Origin: Stenocarpella maydis | Taxonomy: Eukaryota; Ascomycota; Sordariomycetes; Diaporthales; Diaporthaceae | NCBI GenBank assembly: GCA_002270565.1 | Contig: NQMI01000129.1 | Location: forward strand, 1 to 64,000 | DNA: 64,000 nucleotides | Direction: 5' to 3' | Made by a program: the position numbers and the translations under genes | Shown here: piece after piece, positions 13,074 to 24,922 of the stretch | How the letters are laid out: each line of letters opens with the position of its first letter | Position numbering within the stretch: position 1 is the stretch's first letter | The notes under the pieces: generated by a model | What the model saw: the letters and a program-made list of their open reading frames with translations, nothing else | What the model was told of the DNA's origin: nothing | Databases searched by the model: none

Positions 13074-13342
13074 TGGAAGTCTCGCGGTAGTGTTAGTATA
13101 GACAGTTGGGATTGAAACAACAGAGCTGGACTGAACAAACCGATGGAGGACAGGACGGACAGACAGGACAGACAGAGGGCAGACCCGATAATTGCATCTT
13201 GTCGACTCTTGTTGCGCGTGTGTGTGTGTTGTGACTGCACCATAGACAGTCTCGCTGCGCACTGCCAGGAGAACCCTGGCACAGCCCCCGTTGTCGACCT
13301 GGCGCGCTGGGCTGGTCGTGCAGGAGCTCGTACACTACGTCT

Positions 13343-13473
13343 GGTACGTCTGGTACGTACCCCGTACGGTACTTATACTACGTAGTGTCATACGTATGGT
13401 ACGTCGTGGTAAGTTCCGCTAAGATGGTGTCTGGGCATAAAAGGTACGTACCCCAGAAAAAGGTACGTACTCC
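13343..13473. promoter_or_regulatory. Cluster of TACGTA palindromes upstream of the zinc-ribbon gene
   Basis: Within about 130 bp there are palindromes GGTACGTACC (13352 and 13443), ACTACGTAGT (near 13377) and CATACGTATG (near 13390), plus a near-copy at 13462. The 12-mer ggtacgtacccc occurs twice, and the last two sites lie in a tandem repeat of about 19 bp. ACGT is the core bound by bZIP factors (established knowledge). The cluster lies about 430-560 bp upstream of the ATG at 13901. A regulatory role is inferred. Confidence 0.4.
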
Positions 13474-13900
13474 AGAGGTTAGCCCGTGTGCTCCTGCCCA
13501 CCCTCCCCAATTCTAGTTCCTGCTGTGCCGATCTCCCATGTTCTTCTCGTCCTGAGCCCGGATGTACACACATTTCTCGATCCATAAGACCCTCCCATGG
13601 CCCCCTTCCTTTCTTTGACCAGCTTATTACTTGGTCCTCCCACACGCCTCACACTCTTGACATACGTCCAGCCCAGCGACACTTTGAACCCAGCAACAAA
13701 CAGCGACAGGAAAAAACTCTGCACCGACAAGCACGACAGCACAGCAGCACAGCAGCACAGCACTCGCCCATACCGTCGACATCCTAACACCCACCACCAC
13801 CACGCATAGTCGTCGGCCTTCCGAGCAGGCAGTCAACAGGCAGAGGCGGCCTACTTGACCAGCAACCGCAAAAGCCACACCAACACCAACGGCAGCCGCA

Positions 13901-14185
13901 ATGATGGTGTCTCCAGTCCGGCCGTCAAAGAAGCACTACGACAGCTCCTCGTCGGCTTCTTCCTATGGCTCCTTCTCGTCCTCAGACTCCGACGTCTCAG
14001 CAAGCTCAGTACGGGCAAGCATGGAGCGCCCTGTCGCGTCAATCGAGGTCATCCGCTGTCTCCGCTGCGCTCGCTGCGTCGAGATGACAACGACCGACGA
14101 CGCCAGCATGTACGGCATGATCAGGGTGGGGACTGGCATCTACTACTGTGACAGGTGCGCGAGAATGACAGGCTACGGAAAGTGA
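13901..14185 (+). CDS. Small putative zinc-ribbon protein, 94 aa
   Basis: This single-exon ORF of 94 residues has a good start context (gccgca before ATGATG). The N-terminal half is low-complexity, with Ser-rich stretches at residues 15-40. The C-terminal half is compact: Cys53-x2-Cys56-x2-Cys59, then 23 residues later Cys83-x2-Cys86, ending R-M-T-G-Y-G-K. Paired CxxC motifs are the normal layout of a zinc-binding ribbon. I believe small proteins with a YYCxRCARMTGY-type C-terminus occur widely in Sordariomycetes with unknown function, but that is recollection, not a search. There is no signal peptide or membrane segment. The gene stands alone between two deserts of about 10 kb, with a TACGTA palindrome cluster upstream. 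Alternative: part of a larger spliced gene, though no convincing neighbouring exon was seen. Confidence 0.7.
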   Translation: MMVSPVRPSKKHYDSSSSASSYGSFSSSDSDVSASSVRASMERPVASIEVIRCLRCARCVEMTTTDDASMYGMIRVGTGIYYCDRCARMTGYGK

Positions 14186-17100
14186 GCGACCGAATGAGAG
14201 CAACCAAGCCAGTGCTGTGCCGCCGGCCGCAACAACCACAACAACAACATTAACAACAACCACGAGCACCACACCAGCGCACCACCACCACCCAGCCCGG
14301 ATGACATGTTGGACCGGATCACCAGCACAGCAACCGCACACAACAAATCAAAGCCTGAGAGCAACTGCAACACTCGGCTTCCGCTTTGGAAGGACCCTCA
14401 TTCCGCACTCTTGGTGCGCCCCACCACACACCTGGTCAAAAAAAGACCCCTCCGCTGAAAGACTCCAGGCCCGTGCGTGTGGAGTTGAAGGATTCAATGG
14501 TGAGGTCGCCAAGGCCAATGCCCAAGATACTACCGCCCGCTTCTCGACCTCTGAGCAGCATCTCGAACAAGGACAGACCAAAGTGGAGGCTGCCGTTCAT
14601 TCAGCCTCAATTGCTGATGCTGGCCAGCGTCTTGGGCTTCGTACGGTGGTTTGCTGTCCCGGATTGCACCAATGATCAAGGATGCCCAACCTGTCAGGAG
14701 GGAGCCTGCGGTTAAGGTTCACCTAGTCGATTGCGGATCGGCCGACAGAAGGGGGCAAGATTTACCCAAACTAACGGCCACGGGCCACCACCACGCCATG
14801 CCTACCCTCGTTAACATGGAGACGGAAGCATCCCAAGGTGTGCTGGCGACGCCGACCACTACCGGAAAAGTCTACCCCTCTGTTGTACGACTCGCAACCT
14901 TGGTCGGACGTGGAGTCTGAGAGGGGCCCGGCGCATTGCTCATAGCCTGCACGTGTCTCGGTCAGTGCCCGTTGTGCCACCCGCCCGCCCTCGAGTCGCC
15001 GCTGCCTGACTGCTACAGCCGACAACGGCCTGCAGCCTCGACTCAATTGCCAGACGTCGTTGGGCGGCTGATTTGTCCGGGAAAGCACCAATCACCTATC
15101 CGACCTGCACTACCGGCGTGCATTGAAAACGGAGGCATCAGGCCGCCCTCGATAACACGAGCGGGACCGTCCAATGAGAAACCAGCCCTTATTCATTCCC
15201 ACACAGGCTGGCTGAATCGCCATACCCAGAATCGCATGTGATCAGCGCGCCCTGCGCCTTGGATCTGGCATTCTTGCACCCTGTATTGTGCACAGCCGTC
15301 GAAATTTCCACACCATTTCAGCACCAACCCCGGACCACCCTGCAGCTGAGCCGCAACCCAACCCAGGCTCTTCTCGGGAGTAAACGCACCTCCCTCGACG
15401 TGGTCCAGGATAAGAACCTGCCTCTCGGCTTGCAGTGCCTTGGCAATCATTCTCTCGTCACCCCACAGTCATTCGAAGCGAGACTCTGGGCGGCTGGCTC
15501 GACAAATCATGCACCCTGTGCTGCAAAGCAGCCAATTCCGGCCTCCACTGCTCCCGAAGGGTCGGTACTCAGCGGCCCCACTGGAACTCCTTGTTTAGCA
15601 TCAAAAATGCCCCCCCGTCTCATTCGGTTTCCCCTTCTGCCTATCATGTCTCGCGGCTGCACAGCAAGCCTCTGACGTGAATATGACATCGTCGCTGGCA
15701 CATGCGGGCGCACTTCGACGATCAACGCGCTGGTAGCCCCGCTCATTCGCACACATGTATCACTTGTCACACCCCCACACAGATTCAATTGCCGGGCTGG
15801 ATCTCTTATGCAACTTTGTGGTTCCCACGGGGAGATATCAAAAACGTTTACATTCGAAGCGGGTCTTGTACTTTTTTTTTTCCCTTCTGTTTCACCTTGT
15901 CCTAACTTACCGTTCTACTTTTCTGGACGCACATGTTTTGGTTGATTGCGAATACCCCCTCATTGCGATGTGAAGAGCGACACAGAACTCAAGCGGAGAA
16001 AACTACGGACAGAAATATAGCGAGCAAGGCGTTTTGCATTTTTACCTCAGGGGCGGAGGGCAAAGGTTTTTTTTTAAAAAAAAAATACATTTGGCATTTT
16101 ATTCCTCAGTCTCATCAGGAAACATGTACCAGCTTCACCGCACATGACTTGAAGCACAGCGTTTGGTTATTTCTTTGTCTCACAATCATAGCATACGGAG
16201 TATACACAAGAAATGGGCATGGTTATATACGAATTGTCCAGGCGAATAAACATGATACATGCACACATGCATACAAAATCGTTTCTTGAGAATCTACTGA
16301 ACAAGATACGCAATGTGACAAGTGGAACAGGCTGGGAGGGGTGCCGTGTGTAGTGTAAGTCGCCGTTGCAGACACAGACAAGGTCTCATTTGTGCTCATC
16401 CGGGCGTCATCGTGCTGAGACAACAGGTAGATCAAGACATGTATCTGTGGTACTGACTCGTCTCTCTCGAGAGGGAAAACAAAATTGCCATCAAGAATAT
16501 GGATCTTGTTATCTGTTTACTCGCATATGCCAAAAGAGACCAAACACGACAGGCTGGCTGGTTGTACGACGCGAACGGGAAGTGGGCTCAAAGAGTCCTG
16601 CCTGCCAAGAAGCTTCGCTCGGAATGGGTGAGGAATTTTTGCCGGAGACATGGCCGGGTTTCAACCTCTTACAGCGGCCCAAACCTGTCTCCTGTCTGTC
16701 TGGCTGACTCTCTGTCTGTCCGATTGTCTGAGAAAAGGGCGATATGGCTTGCGTGGCGTTGGGCGCCCGGTGTTTGCCCGACAACCACCAAAAAGGGTCA
16801 ACACCAATCTCAACAGAAAGCAAAAATTGCCTTTGGCTCCGCTTGGCCTCAACCCAATCGACGCGGTGACACCGTCAGGCCTCCGTCGGGCGCCGGGGAG
16901 GCTGAGCATGGTACGACGGGATGCTGTTCGAGCAACCGGCGACGGGGGCGAGTAGCGCCCGCGCGCCCAGGTGGTCGAACGAGGCTCCCCTCTCCTCCCC
17001 ATGCTACCTACCATCAACCTGGACTACCTGGCAACCTCTCACCGGCTGGATTGCATCGCAGCCCATGAGAATCGCGCCAGCGCACGCAGCGCACGCAGCG

Positions 17101-17645
17101 CGACGTCGTTCTGTGGAGGCCACCATCACCTGGGCATGAGACTCGTGCCGTCTCTCCCCTCCCTGCCTCCCCCCCCTCTCTCTCTTTGTCTCTCTGAATC
17201 ATGGGAGCAGGCCGGGATCGAGGGATCGAGGAATCACTAGCGCGATCACCAAGGGGAGAGGTTGATGTGTGCACACTCCAGGGCCCGGGGCCTGGGCATT
17301 GTCCAAAATGGACCGGGCCAGACCGTCAGACCCGTCCGGGCGGGCGGACAATTTTTTTTTTCCTGGCGACCACGCGAGAACTGGGGAAAGGAAAGGAAAA
17401 AGAAAGAAAAAAATCCCCCCACAGGTGGCGGCGGCGGCGATCGACCGAGCGGGCGAGCGACCGCAGTTCCAGTTTGGAGTCGTCGCCCCGAAGCTTCACG
17501 GGGGACGATAATGCACGGGGTGTCGCATGTTGTTGTGAAGAGGAGGAGGGCTGGCCGGGCTGGGTGGGTGACAGATTTGATCACGATGTTCGCTCACGAG
17601 CAGCCGTGGCTTCCGGGTCTGCCGCGGCATTTTTGACGCGGACTG

Positions 17646-17739
17646 CCTACCTACCTATATACCTGTATACCTACTATACCTACGTACCTTATAGGCCTTG
17701 TCGGTAGGTAGTAGGTAGGTAGGTAGGTAGGTAGGTAAC
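17646..17739. repeat. CCTA / TAGG inverted microsatellite
   Basis: A CCTA-rich tract (about 17646-17690) is followed after a short spacer by a TAGG tract (about 17703-17739, with around six perfect GTAG units). The two can pair as an imperfect stem of some 30 bp. It probably arose by slippage. Confidence 0.75.
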
Positions 17740-20700
17740 CAGTGATAGATAATATCCTTCTGTGGGGGGGGGGGCAGTAGTCACCCCTCTCGTCGAGAGT
17801 CAAAAGGATGCGCTCTGGCACTTTGCGGGCAGGTGACTGTGCGTGTGTGATCTGCCGTTTCCCATGCCTGCATGCTTACCGACGGGCTAGGGCGCCTGTC
17901 ATCTAACTGCCTACCTGCATGTCCCACCCGAGGCGAGGCAAAAGCATCGAGAGAAAGTCTGGGGCAAGCAGGCCCGAGCGGCGACGGTCTAGACCGTGAC
18001 ATGTTTGATCATGCTTCGCATATGTGCCCACTGTTTGGGGGGGGGGATGGTCTCAAGCCTGCCAGGCCCAGGCCAGGCCCAGGCAGGTATGCTCTATCGG
18101 GAGTAATAAACGCACCGAGGAAGAAAAAAGAAACCTGGCCTGGCAGGCGACGGGAGGGAAGGGGGACAAGGAGCTACGCTCAGAGTTTCGGTGGACTCCC
18201 GGTGGGCTGGTCCAGATTCCCGCTCGTGTGTCCCGGTTAATCGACGAGGTGCCATGCTATACCGTGCCCATGCGTCGGTTTTGCGCACAGGGAGGGACAA
18301 GACAAACAATCTACAACGGTTTAGGTGCATGAAGAGGCTGGCCTGGCTGGCTGGGTGCATCTCTCGTGTGGCGTGCTTTGCGGAGCCCCATAGTGATGAT
18401 ACCGTTCATATTCCAACTATCATTCCAACGTTACCGTCAGACTGTTGTCAGTACACTACAAGTCAGGCAGTATGGGTCCCAGGTTCGTCCAGGGGCAAAG
18501 GCAAGCCTGTAGCGGCATTACTCGAGAGACACGCTTTTTTTGGGGGCTTTTTTTTTTTTCCCTCGGAGTTAGGTGGTGGTGTTTTATGGGCTGCAGTGAG
18601 TGGCCTCTCGTATGCGAGAGGACGTGCCCAACTGATGCCAACTAACCTTGTCACCACCCCTCGAACCCAACCTCACTCGTTCGCCCACGTGGGCTTTATT
18701 TTCTTTCCCCAGCCACCTTCCGGGCGTTGCGGGAATCAGGATGGAGAGTGAATTGAGGGTGCGTGTTTGGGGGGGGGGTTTGTCTCCCCTCCACGCCCTC
18801 GGCGCTTGTGCCGGTTGATCCGGCCAGCGTCCGCGCCCTCGCCATTGCATCTTCCGCCGAGATGCAACTTTATCCGGTGTTCGGATCCGGAGCTGTCGCC
18901 CCCGAATAGCTACAACACACCACAATCCTCCGTCGTAGTAGTGTAAAGGCATGGTACTGTTGCAGGATGGGAATGACGCCTGTGAGGCTATTCGCCGTCT
19001 GCTCGGACCCGGCTCGGGATTCTGTCATGATGCACGAGTTCGCTCATCATCACCACCACTCGACGTTAATGCACGCACAGCCATGGGAGAACAAGGCAGG
19101 AGGAGGCTGCCTGTCTCGGGCGGAGCCGAGTCCGGGGATCCGGAGAAGAGTCTTAAAACTGTGTGGTACGTACACTATTCCTCCGTTTCGACCCATCCAT
19201 CCATCCGTCATCGTCACCAAAACAGGGCACACGACAACCTCGCCCTGCATATACATATGCAATCTCGGGAGGGAGTGGCGGCCCGGATTAATTGGCAACT
19301 TATTCAATTTGGGACGCCAAAAACAACTTGCACTCACACATGCATGTTGCGGCAGAGATGCACTCATAAACTTGGAAAGCTGTACCACACCCATCATGCA
19401 CCAACCCATACACAACCCCCCCTCTTCCTCCCCGAACACCTGCTCGTCCCCGAACCAAGGCCCTGCACGTTTCTTGAGCCGAAACAGCGCACGACGACGT
19501 CAACCGGGCCCGGGGTCGGTCCCCTTGCGGTCCAGACCTTCTCCCCTGGCGCCCATGATGGTTTGCGTTCCCTCATCCTGTAGCGCCCTCTCTAGTCTTT
19601 CTCGTTGCTGCACTTGCTCCTCGTGCCGGCGGTCAAGCAGTAGTGCAATGGTGCATTACCCTTGAGCATGACAGCGACCCCGGCAGTTGGGGTGTGATGA
19701 GGCTCACCTCCTTCTCCGACTCGAAAAAGTCACGGCATGGGCGTTCGTCGGGGCCCAAATCCCAAACCCAGCACCCAACCTCTCTGATGCTCGTCCCCAT
19801 TGGGCCTTGGGGGGGGGAGCGCGGGATCGCCCAGATCAAGCCCTTGTCGACCAACCATCCGTCGCCGCGAGTCAACAGCTGGGGGACGGACGACGACACG
19901 AACGCTTTTGCCGCCAGGCCCCCAGCGACCAAGACGACTGGCGGAGGACGTAAGGACACACGTACGAATGAGGCCATTCCCGGACGACTGGGGACTTACG
20001 ACGTCAAGGCCCCCCCCCCTAGCATGTCGACGTCCCGCCCGCCATTCCTGACTTGCAGGTGCCCCCTTCCTGGACTGCACTGACCTCATCGTGCAGCGAG
20101 CTAGTGCCCGAGGCACCGCGAGGGCTTCGGAAAAGATTAGACGGGGGCCAAAAAATAATTCCAAACCAGGGACGGAGGCACCATACGTAAGCAGAGAGGC
20201 TGTCGACTGCCAGGTTTCTGGCCCACATTGGGAGGCTGCGCAGCCAAGTTTCGTCCCGCCAAAGGCCAGAGAAGGAAAGTGAAATGAAGATTGTCTTCTA
20301 TATTTGGCAGCTCTGGGGGTCTTATCTGCAGCACGCACGCACGCATGCATGTCGTATTATATTCCCCGAGGGGCTTTCAAAATAGCACACTGCTCTCTCG
20401 CAGGCTCGCGACAGCCACCGCGGGCAGGACGGGTACGACGGTGATGCATCGTGACGGGGCCTTCTCCCTCGGAAAACTCCCCAGGAAATCAGGGTCCAGC
20501 CGTCCCTGATGGCGTCGATCGGGGCAATGCTAATGACGCAGGGTCCGGTGCTGGTGAGGTGAGGTGGGGGGGGTGGCCTTCAGCTAGCGACCCTGGGCGA
20601 CAGAGAGAGAGACAGACATCATAGTGTAATAGTGCCGCGCGGCTGATCAGAGGCGGTCTACGGCGTGAAGGTGTGAGCAAGCTGCGTTGTCGTCGACTGG

Positions 20701-23187
20701 ATGGATGAATGGCTGGCTGTAGACCTAAGGCTGACTAGGCTCGGCCAGTCCAGGCCGAGCGGATAGTGTAGACTCGATAATTGCAAATGCTTTCAGGGGT
20801 TCCCCCCTCCCTCCCCCGGTTGGCCGACACGAAGGAGGACGGTCTAGACCTCGACGGCGCCAAGTTGGGAATGCCCTCGTGTGACCCATTTGAGCAGGCA
20901 ACGGCAGATGCAGATGCCGGGGGGGGGGGGGTTGATTTCTGGCAGTTTCTACGCGCCCAAGAGCACCGCGATGGAATTAATTAACTATATACATAGTACA
21001 CGTATGTTATGCCCACGGGACGGCGGAGAAGTTTATACTACATATCCGCACAACACACCCCGTGCGTCGCGCGTGATGCAAATAAAAAAAAAAAATAAAC
21101 GGTGGTGCTCCGCCGCCGAGACACTCGGCTCGAACCGATCTCCGCGGCAATCATCAATTGGCGGAGCCCCAAGTCTCTACCAAACGTTGACCTCAGTTGC
21201 GAGTCCAATGTCAACAACAAAGAACCAACCAGCGTTCCAGGACCCGACGAGCCCCTCCCGCGGAGAAGTGAGGGCGTTCGCAATTTATATGTGTGCATCC
21301 ATCAATCGCATCGTGTGTGTGGACCTTTAATTTTTTTTATTTCTTTTTTGGGAGATATCTCCGTTCCTTGGTGCCGAGCAAGCCCGCCTTAGCCCGGCGT
21401 TCTGCAGCTGAGCCCCGATCCGGGGGCTTTGCCCTCTCGGCGCATATATATATATATACATATGTCTTATTAGTCCTGCCAGGCTACTACACATGGTAGA
21501 AGAGAATTATCGGATTGATGCATGCCTCGTACGACGACGGGACTTCAATCCCAATTCCATCCATCCACCCGAGACCCCATCTTCGCAAAAGTATATCTAC
21601 TACACTATCTACTCGGTTGGTCTGCAATGGGACGGGGGCATGCAAGCAGGCCAGGGGGCCCAGGGGCCCTTGGCTGGCCAAATATCATTTCTCGCCCCGG
21701 GTCGTCACTCTGCCGTTCCCAAACGAGCCAAGCGAGGTGGACGGCCAGCAAGACGCTGCATATACATATGGTGTAAGGTATTACTGGCTGTTGGCCCTGA
21801 AAGAAGGGAGCCCCCCACAGCCAACCCTGGGGAGCTGCAGTCGGATGCCAATTCCGGTCCCCATCGTCGTACCTTATTTCTGCTGCAGACCAACCTCCTC
21901 TGTGGAGGCCCAGAGGGCCCCCATGCGAGCACAGCGCGGTGCTTGCACGGCCAGTAGATACGGGACAGGTTCCTCCTCTGCCCCCCTCTTCTGCGCCCCC
22001 CCCCCCATCCGCCGTTCGCCCCAGAGCCTTGGGACAAGGCAAGGTGGTGGTCGAGGTGGATGGGTGGTGCTGTCGTTCGCCTGCGCTCTCAGCAGCAAGC
22101 CGAGTCCCACGGGCGCTCTGGGGGGGGGGGGGGGGGTCACCTCCACCCCGCTCCTCCCAATGCTCGCTGGGAGCTTCGTGATTATTCATTCCGCTGTGGA
22201 CCCTTGGTGCTCACCAGTAGTAGTGTAGTGTATAGTGTATAACCCACCTGGGCCTGGCCCCCTGTACTGATCCCCACCTTGGCTATCAGACGGCCAGGCC
22301 AGATTCAACTTGAAGTTGTGGGGGGGGCCGCGCCGGCAGCCCCCGTTAATTCCATGGCGGCTCGTTTCTTGATGTCATGTTGTCGTATCATCAGAAACGA
22401 ACGTGTCTGGGTTCGCTGCTATCGACGGCCCCTAGGGCAGGTCCACCTGTGGGCACCCTTGCAATGTTTGTGTTGTTTCGCGTGCCAGTGAGCGCCCCTC
22501 CCCTGGTTCCTGACGCCATCTGGGCCCCCTCGAATCTGGCGTGGCGTGCTCGACGTACCTATCTGCATATCTGCAAGGTTTTTTTTTTTTCACGCTCCGA
22601 GCTGTCTCGGATTTCCTAGCTGTTCTCGCCGGCCGTTTTGGACTGTCCGTTACGGTTCCGTTCTACCAGCCTTGGCCCTTGACAAGCACCTCGAGTGTAT
22701 TTCGACGAGGTTGCTTGGACGGCACATGACACCTGGCTATAAGACCGAATTTCGTGTCTAACTCAGCTCTGATCACACGACATGTGCGGGTCTCATAACT
22801 ATACGCATGTACTTGGTAGTTGCTGTGTCTCAGTGTGCCAACCCAGAGGGACAAGTTGGTGCCTTGATGCATGGGCCGAATCATCCTTCTGAAAAGAATG
22901 GCTGTATTTGTTTTATTCGCATGATATATAGTTATTGCTCATTTACTGTAGGTTGAGGAGGGCGGCATAACGCAGAACAATATCAAGCTACACCATTTCA
23001 TGATCGTGGAATGTAAACTCTAGAGTAATTCGGAGTCTACAGATGACACACGTGTGAGAAACTTCATTTTGAAGCTGACAGAATACCTAAAAGGAGACTG
23101 ACCCATGTCCGTTGCCACAACATCCGCGAGCATGGCCCCAACTCACGATGAAACCTATTCTTGCCCTGATATGTCATGGATGAGCCG

Positions 23188-23280
23188 AGAGAGCTGCCCG
23201 CCATACCAGCTACACTACAGACCCTTCACTGCCTAATCTTCTAGGTCTGTATTGTAGATAGTTACGGCGGGCAGCTCTCT
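23188..23280. repeat. 93-bp hairpin with a 15-bp perfect terminal stem
   Basis: Positions 23188-23202 (agagagctgcccgcc) are the exact reverse complement of 23266-23280. The inner parts also pair, with ctacactacagacc near 23210-23223 matching ggtctgtattgtag near 23244-23257 with one mismatch. Together they give arms of about 37 nt with few mismatches around a loop of about 20 nt. It lies in non-coding sequence about 1 kb downstream (in plus orientation) of the end of the GC-rich part of the desert. It could be a short MITE or half-palindrome, or a precursor of a microRNA-like RNA. I found no second copy in this window. No gene product is claimed. Confidence 0.6.
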
Positions 23281-24296
23281 AGCAGATGGGGGCAGCCGCA
23301 AGCCTTGGGGCCCTCCCTACAGCAGGAGGATTCCTCCCTTCACCTGTGACCTACAAGATGAGGAGGAAGCTGGGTTGACAGTCCCAAAACCGCAGTGAGT
23401 TATGAAATCTTCCACAGAATACCCCGACCAAGCGGCACCGATCGTGGGGAACTCATTCCGAAATACTTCGAACATTGCCCCTGCTTCTGTATTAGCCCAG
23501 CTTTTCCTGTTCTTAGCTGTACGAAGCGCAGTGCATCAATCCAAAGATATCAAATATCGACGCTGCGTGCGACGATAATCCAACGTGCTGTTTAACTTGT
23601 ATAGTCTATCCTGGATGTATCAAATCTATTGAGATAAATAGATTGATCTTGTAGCCACTGTGATGTATTAAAGCTTCAGTACTGGCGCGTGTTGTTTTGA
23701 GCAAGTGGTCGAGAATGAGGACTGAGCTTTGGATACTGAACCATGTGTCACGACATAAGCATGCAGGGAGTCCCACAGGGTGTGGCATAACATTTTGTGT
23801 GACACTAGTGCACCGTGATATTCGAAGAGCTTGAATGATACCTGGGTATGCTTTCATCGATCTCCAGCTCCGGAACTGGCAATGTGATGCCACTCAGAGT
23901 ACAGTTATAACCCCGCTCGCCTTTATGGAACTTGGGGTTTACTGCCTACTGGTATAATCCGGGGAGTCCAAGGCATCTTGGTATCCTGTCTGGTACTAAA
24001 TTTCCGGAATCGGGACAGAACAAGGAAGAGATGGACACGGGACAAAGTGAGCACTGCAGTGAGAAAAAGTTGTTCAAGTCCGGCTCAATGCCTGGCACTT
24101 GGCAACCTCTGATGCAAAGATGAAAATGATCATCAACATGACCAACATGTCTCCCTGTAAACTAAGCACGTGTTATGATCAAGTCATTCGGATAAAAGTT
24201 TGGCTGCCAAACGCGATGCCAGCAGAACTATGGCCAGTTAAGATTTCTTGACAATCCGTAGGCAGAGCCTCCGGACGTCTCCCAGAACCCCTGGGC

Positions 24297-24922
24297 TCAC
24301 GACACATCTGGGGCCCACCCCGGGGCTGCAAGTTCAACCCCGCTTGGGATGAATCCAGGGGCGACTAGGCATAATGTCAGCCAAAGCCTCACGAGGGAAT
24401 TGTGGAGAGTCGCTCCCTACCTGTCGTCCCAACCAGCGTCCACTCGCCGAGGCTCCTTGCCGACTGCCACTCGCCCCTCTGGATCGCAACCTGCGGCGCC
24501 TGGCTGTCAAACACATCCGGGCCCAGCGCCACCTTGCGCAGGGGCTGCCCGTCATCAAAGGACAGGGACAGGACCAGCGGCGCCCCGGCGTAGTAGTGCC
24601 ACAACTCGGCCGCGTCCACCCGGTGCCAGACCGAGTCCCCGGCGGCACCCTCAAGCAGGTAGTAGATGGCGGTGCTGGCGGAGCGGTTCAGGCCGGGCAC
24701 GGCGAAGGGGTCCTCGAAGGTCTGGACGTAGTAGCCCTTTTCCTCGTTCGGGACAAGGCTCAGCTTGTCAATCACCTCGTGCGCCGTGCGCTCGTTGATG
24801 GGGGTGTGTGCGCTGCCCCCGGGTGGTGGTGGCGGGTTCGGCCTGCCGAGGACGCCATGGGGAAGAATGCCCGTGAGCGCCACGAAACCAAGCAGCGCGA
24901 GAGAGAGTCTCAATGAAGCCAT
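24297..24922 (-). CDS. Secreted cupin_5 (DUF985) domain protein
   Basis: Two exons, 24421-24922 and 24297-24364, join across a 56-bp intron (GTAGGG donor, CTGAC branch, TAG acceptor) to encode 189 residues. The first 26 or so residues (start MASLRLSLALLGF) form a signal peptide, so the protein should enter the secretory pathway. The rest matches the cupin_5 family of RmlC-like beta-barrels, which includes yeast Yml079w: a helix with VIDKLSLVPNEEKGYY, then RSASTAIYYLL, then WHRVDAAELWHYYAGAPL, then LGPDVF, a central AxxSLGEWTLVGTTVAPGF and ELAAPGW at the end. The family has no firmly known substrate; sugar or nucleotide-sugar binding is only suggested by fold. The C-terminal exon restores the conserved end, which supports the splice model. 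An upstream ATG at 24979 would destroy the signal peptide and is less likely. The next gene is divergent. Confidence 0.88.

Larger units (their letters stand above)
3866..13900. other. 10-kb gene desert
   Basis: No ORF here has the features of a real gene: the longest ones overlap on opposite strands and show no domain, signal peptide or sensible splice pairing. Composition is fairly AT-rich to about 6 kb and then balanced to GC-rich. Contents include homopolymer runs (G tract near 6600, T tract near 11466), an AT run at about 7908-7922, several tetra- and pentanucleotide repeats, and a GAA run near 12705. The last 600 bp probably form the promoter and leader of the gene at 13901. No tRNA or rRNA was recognised. 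Confidence 0.6.
14186..24296. other. Second 10-kb gene desert
   Basis: No supported gene. The longest ORFs (for example 18951-19665 on the plus strand and 19730-20350 on the minus strand) overlap one another in several frames and lack domains or consistent splicing. The stretch holds homopolymer runs (T or C/G near 15880, 16066, 17349, 17764, 18538, 22121, 22578), a CCTA/TAGG inverted repeat near 17.7 kb, an AT run near 21440 and a strong hairpin at 23188-23280. It becomes more AT-rich after about 22.7 kb. The first few hundred bases probably form the 3' UTR of the zinc-ribbon gene. Confidence 0.6.

Noticed and set aside
18951..20350. Several 200-codon ORFs on both strands
   Set aside because: They overlap one another and lack conserved motifs or intron signals that would join them.
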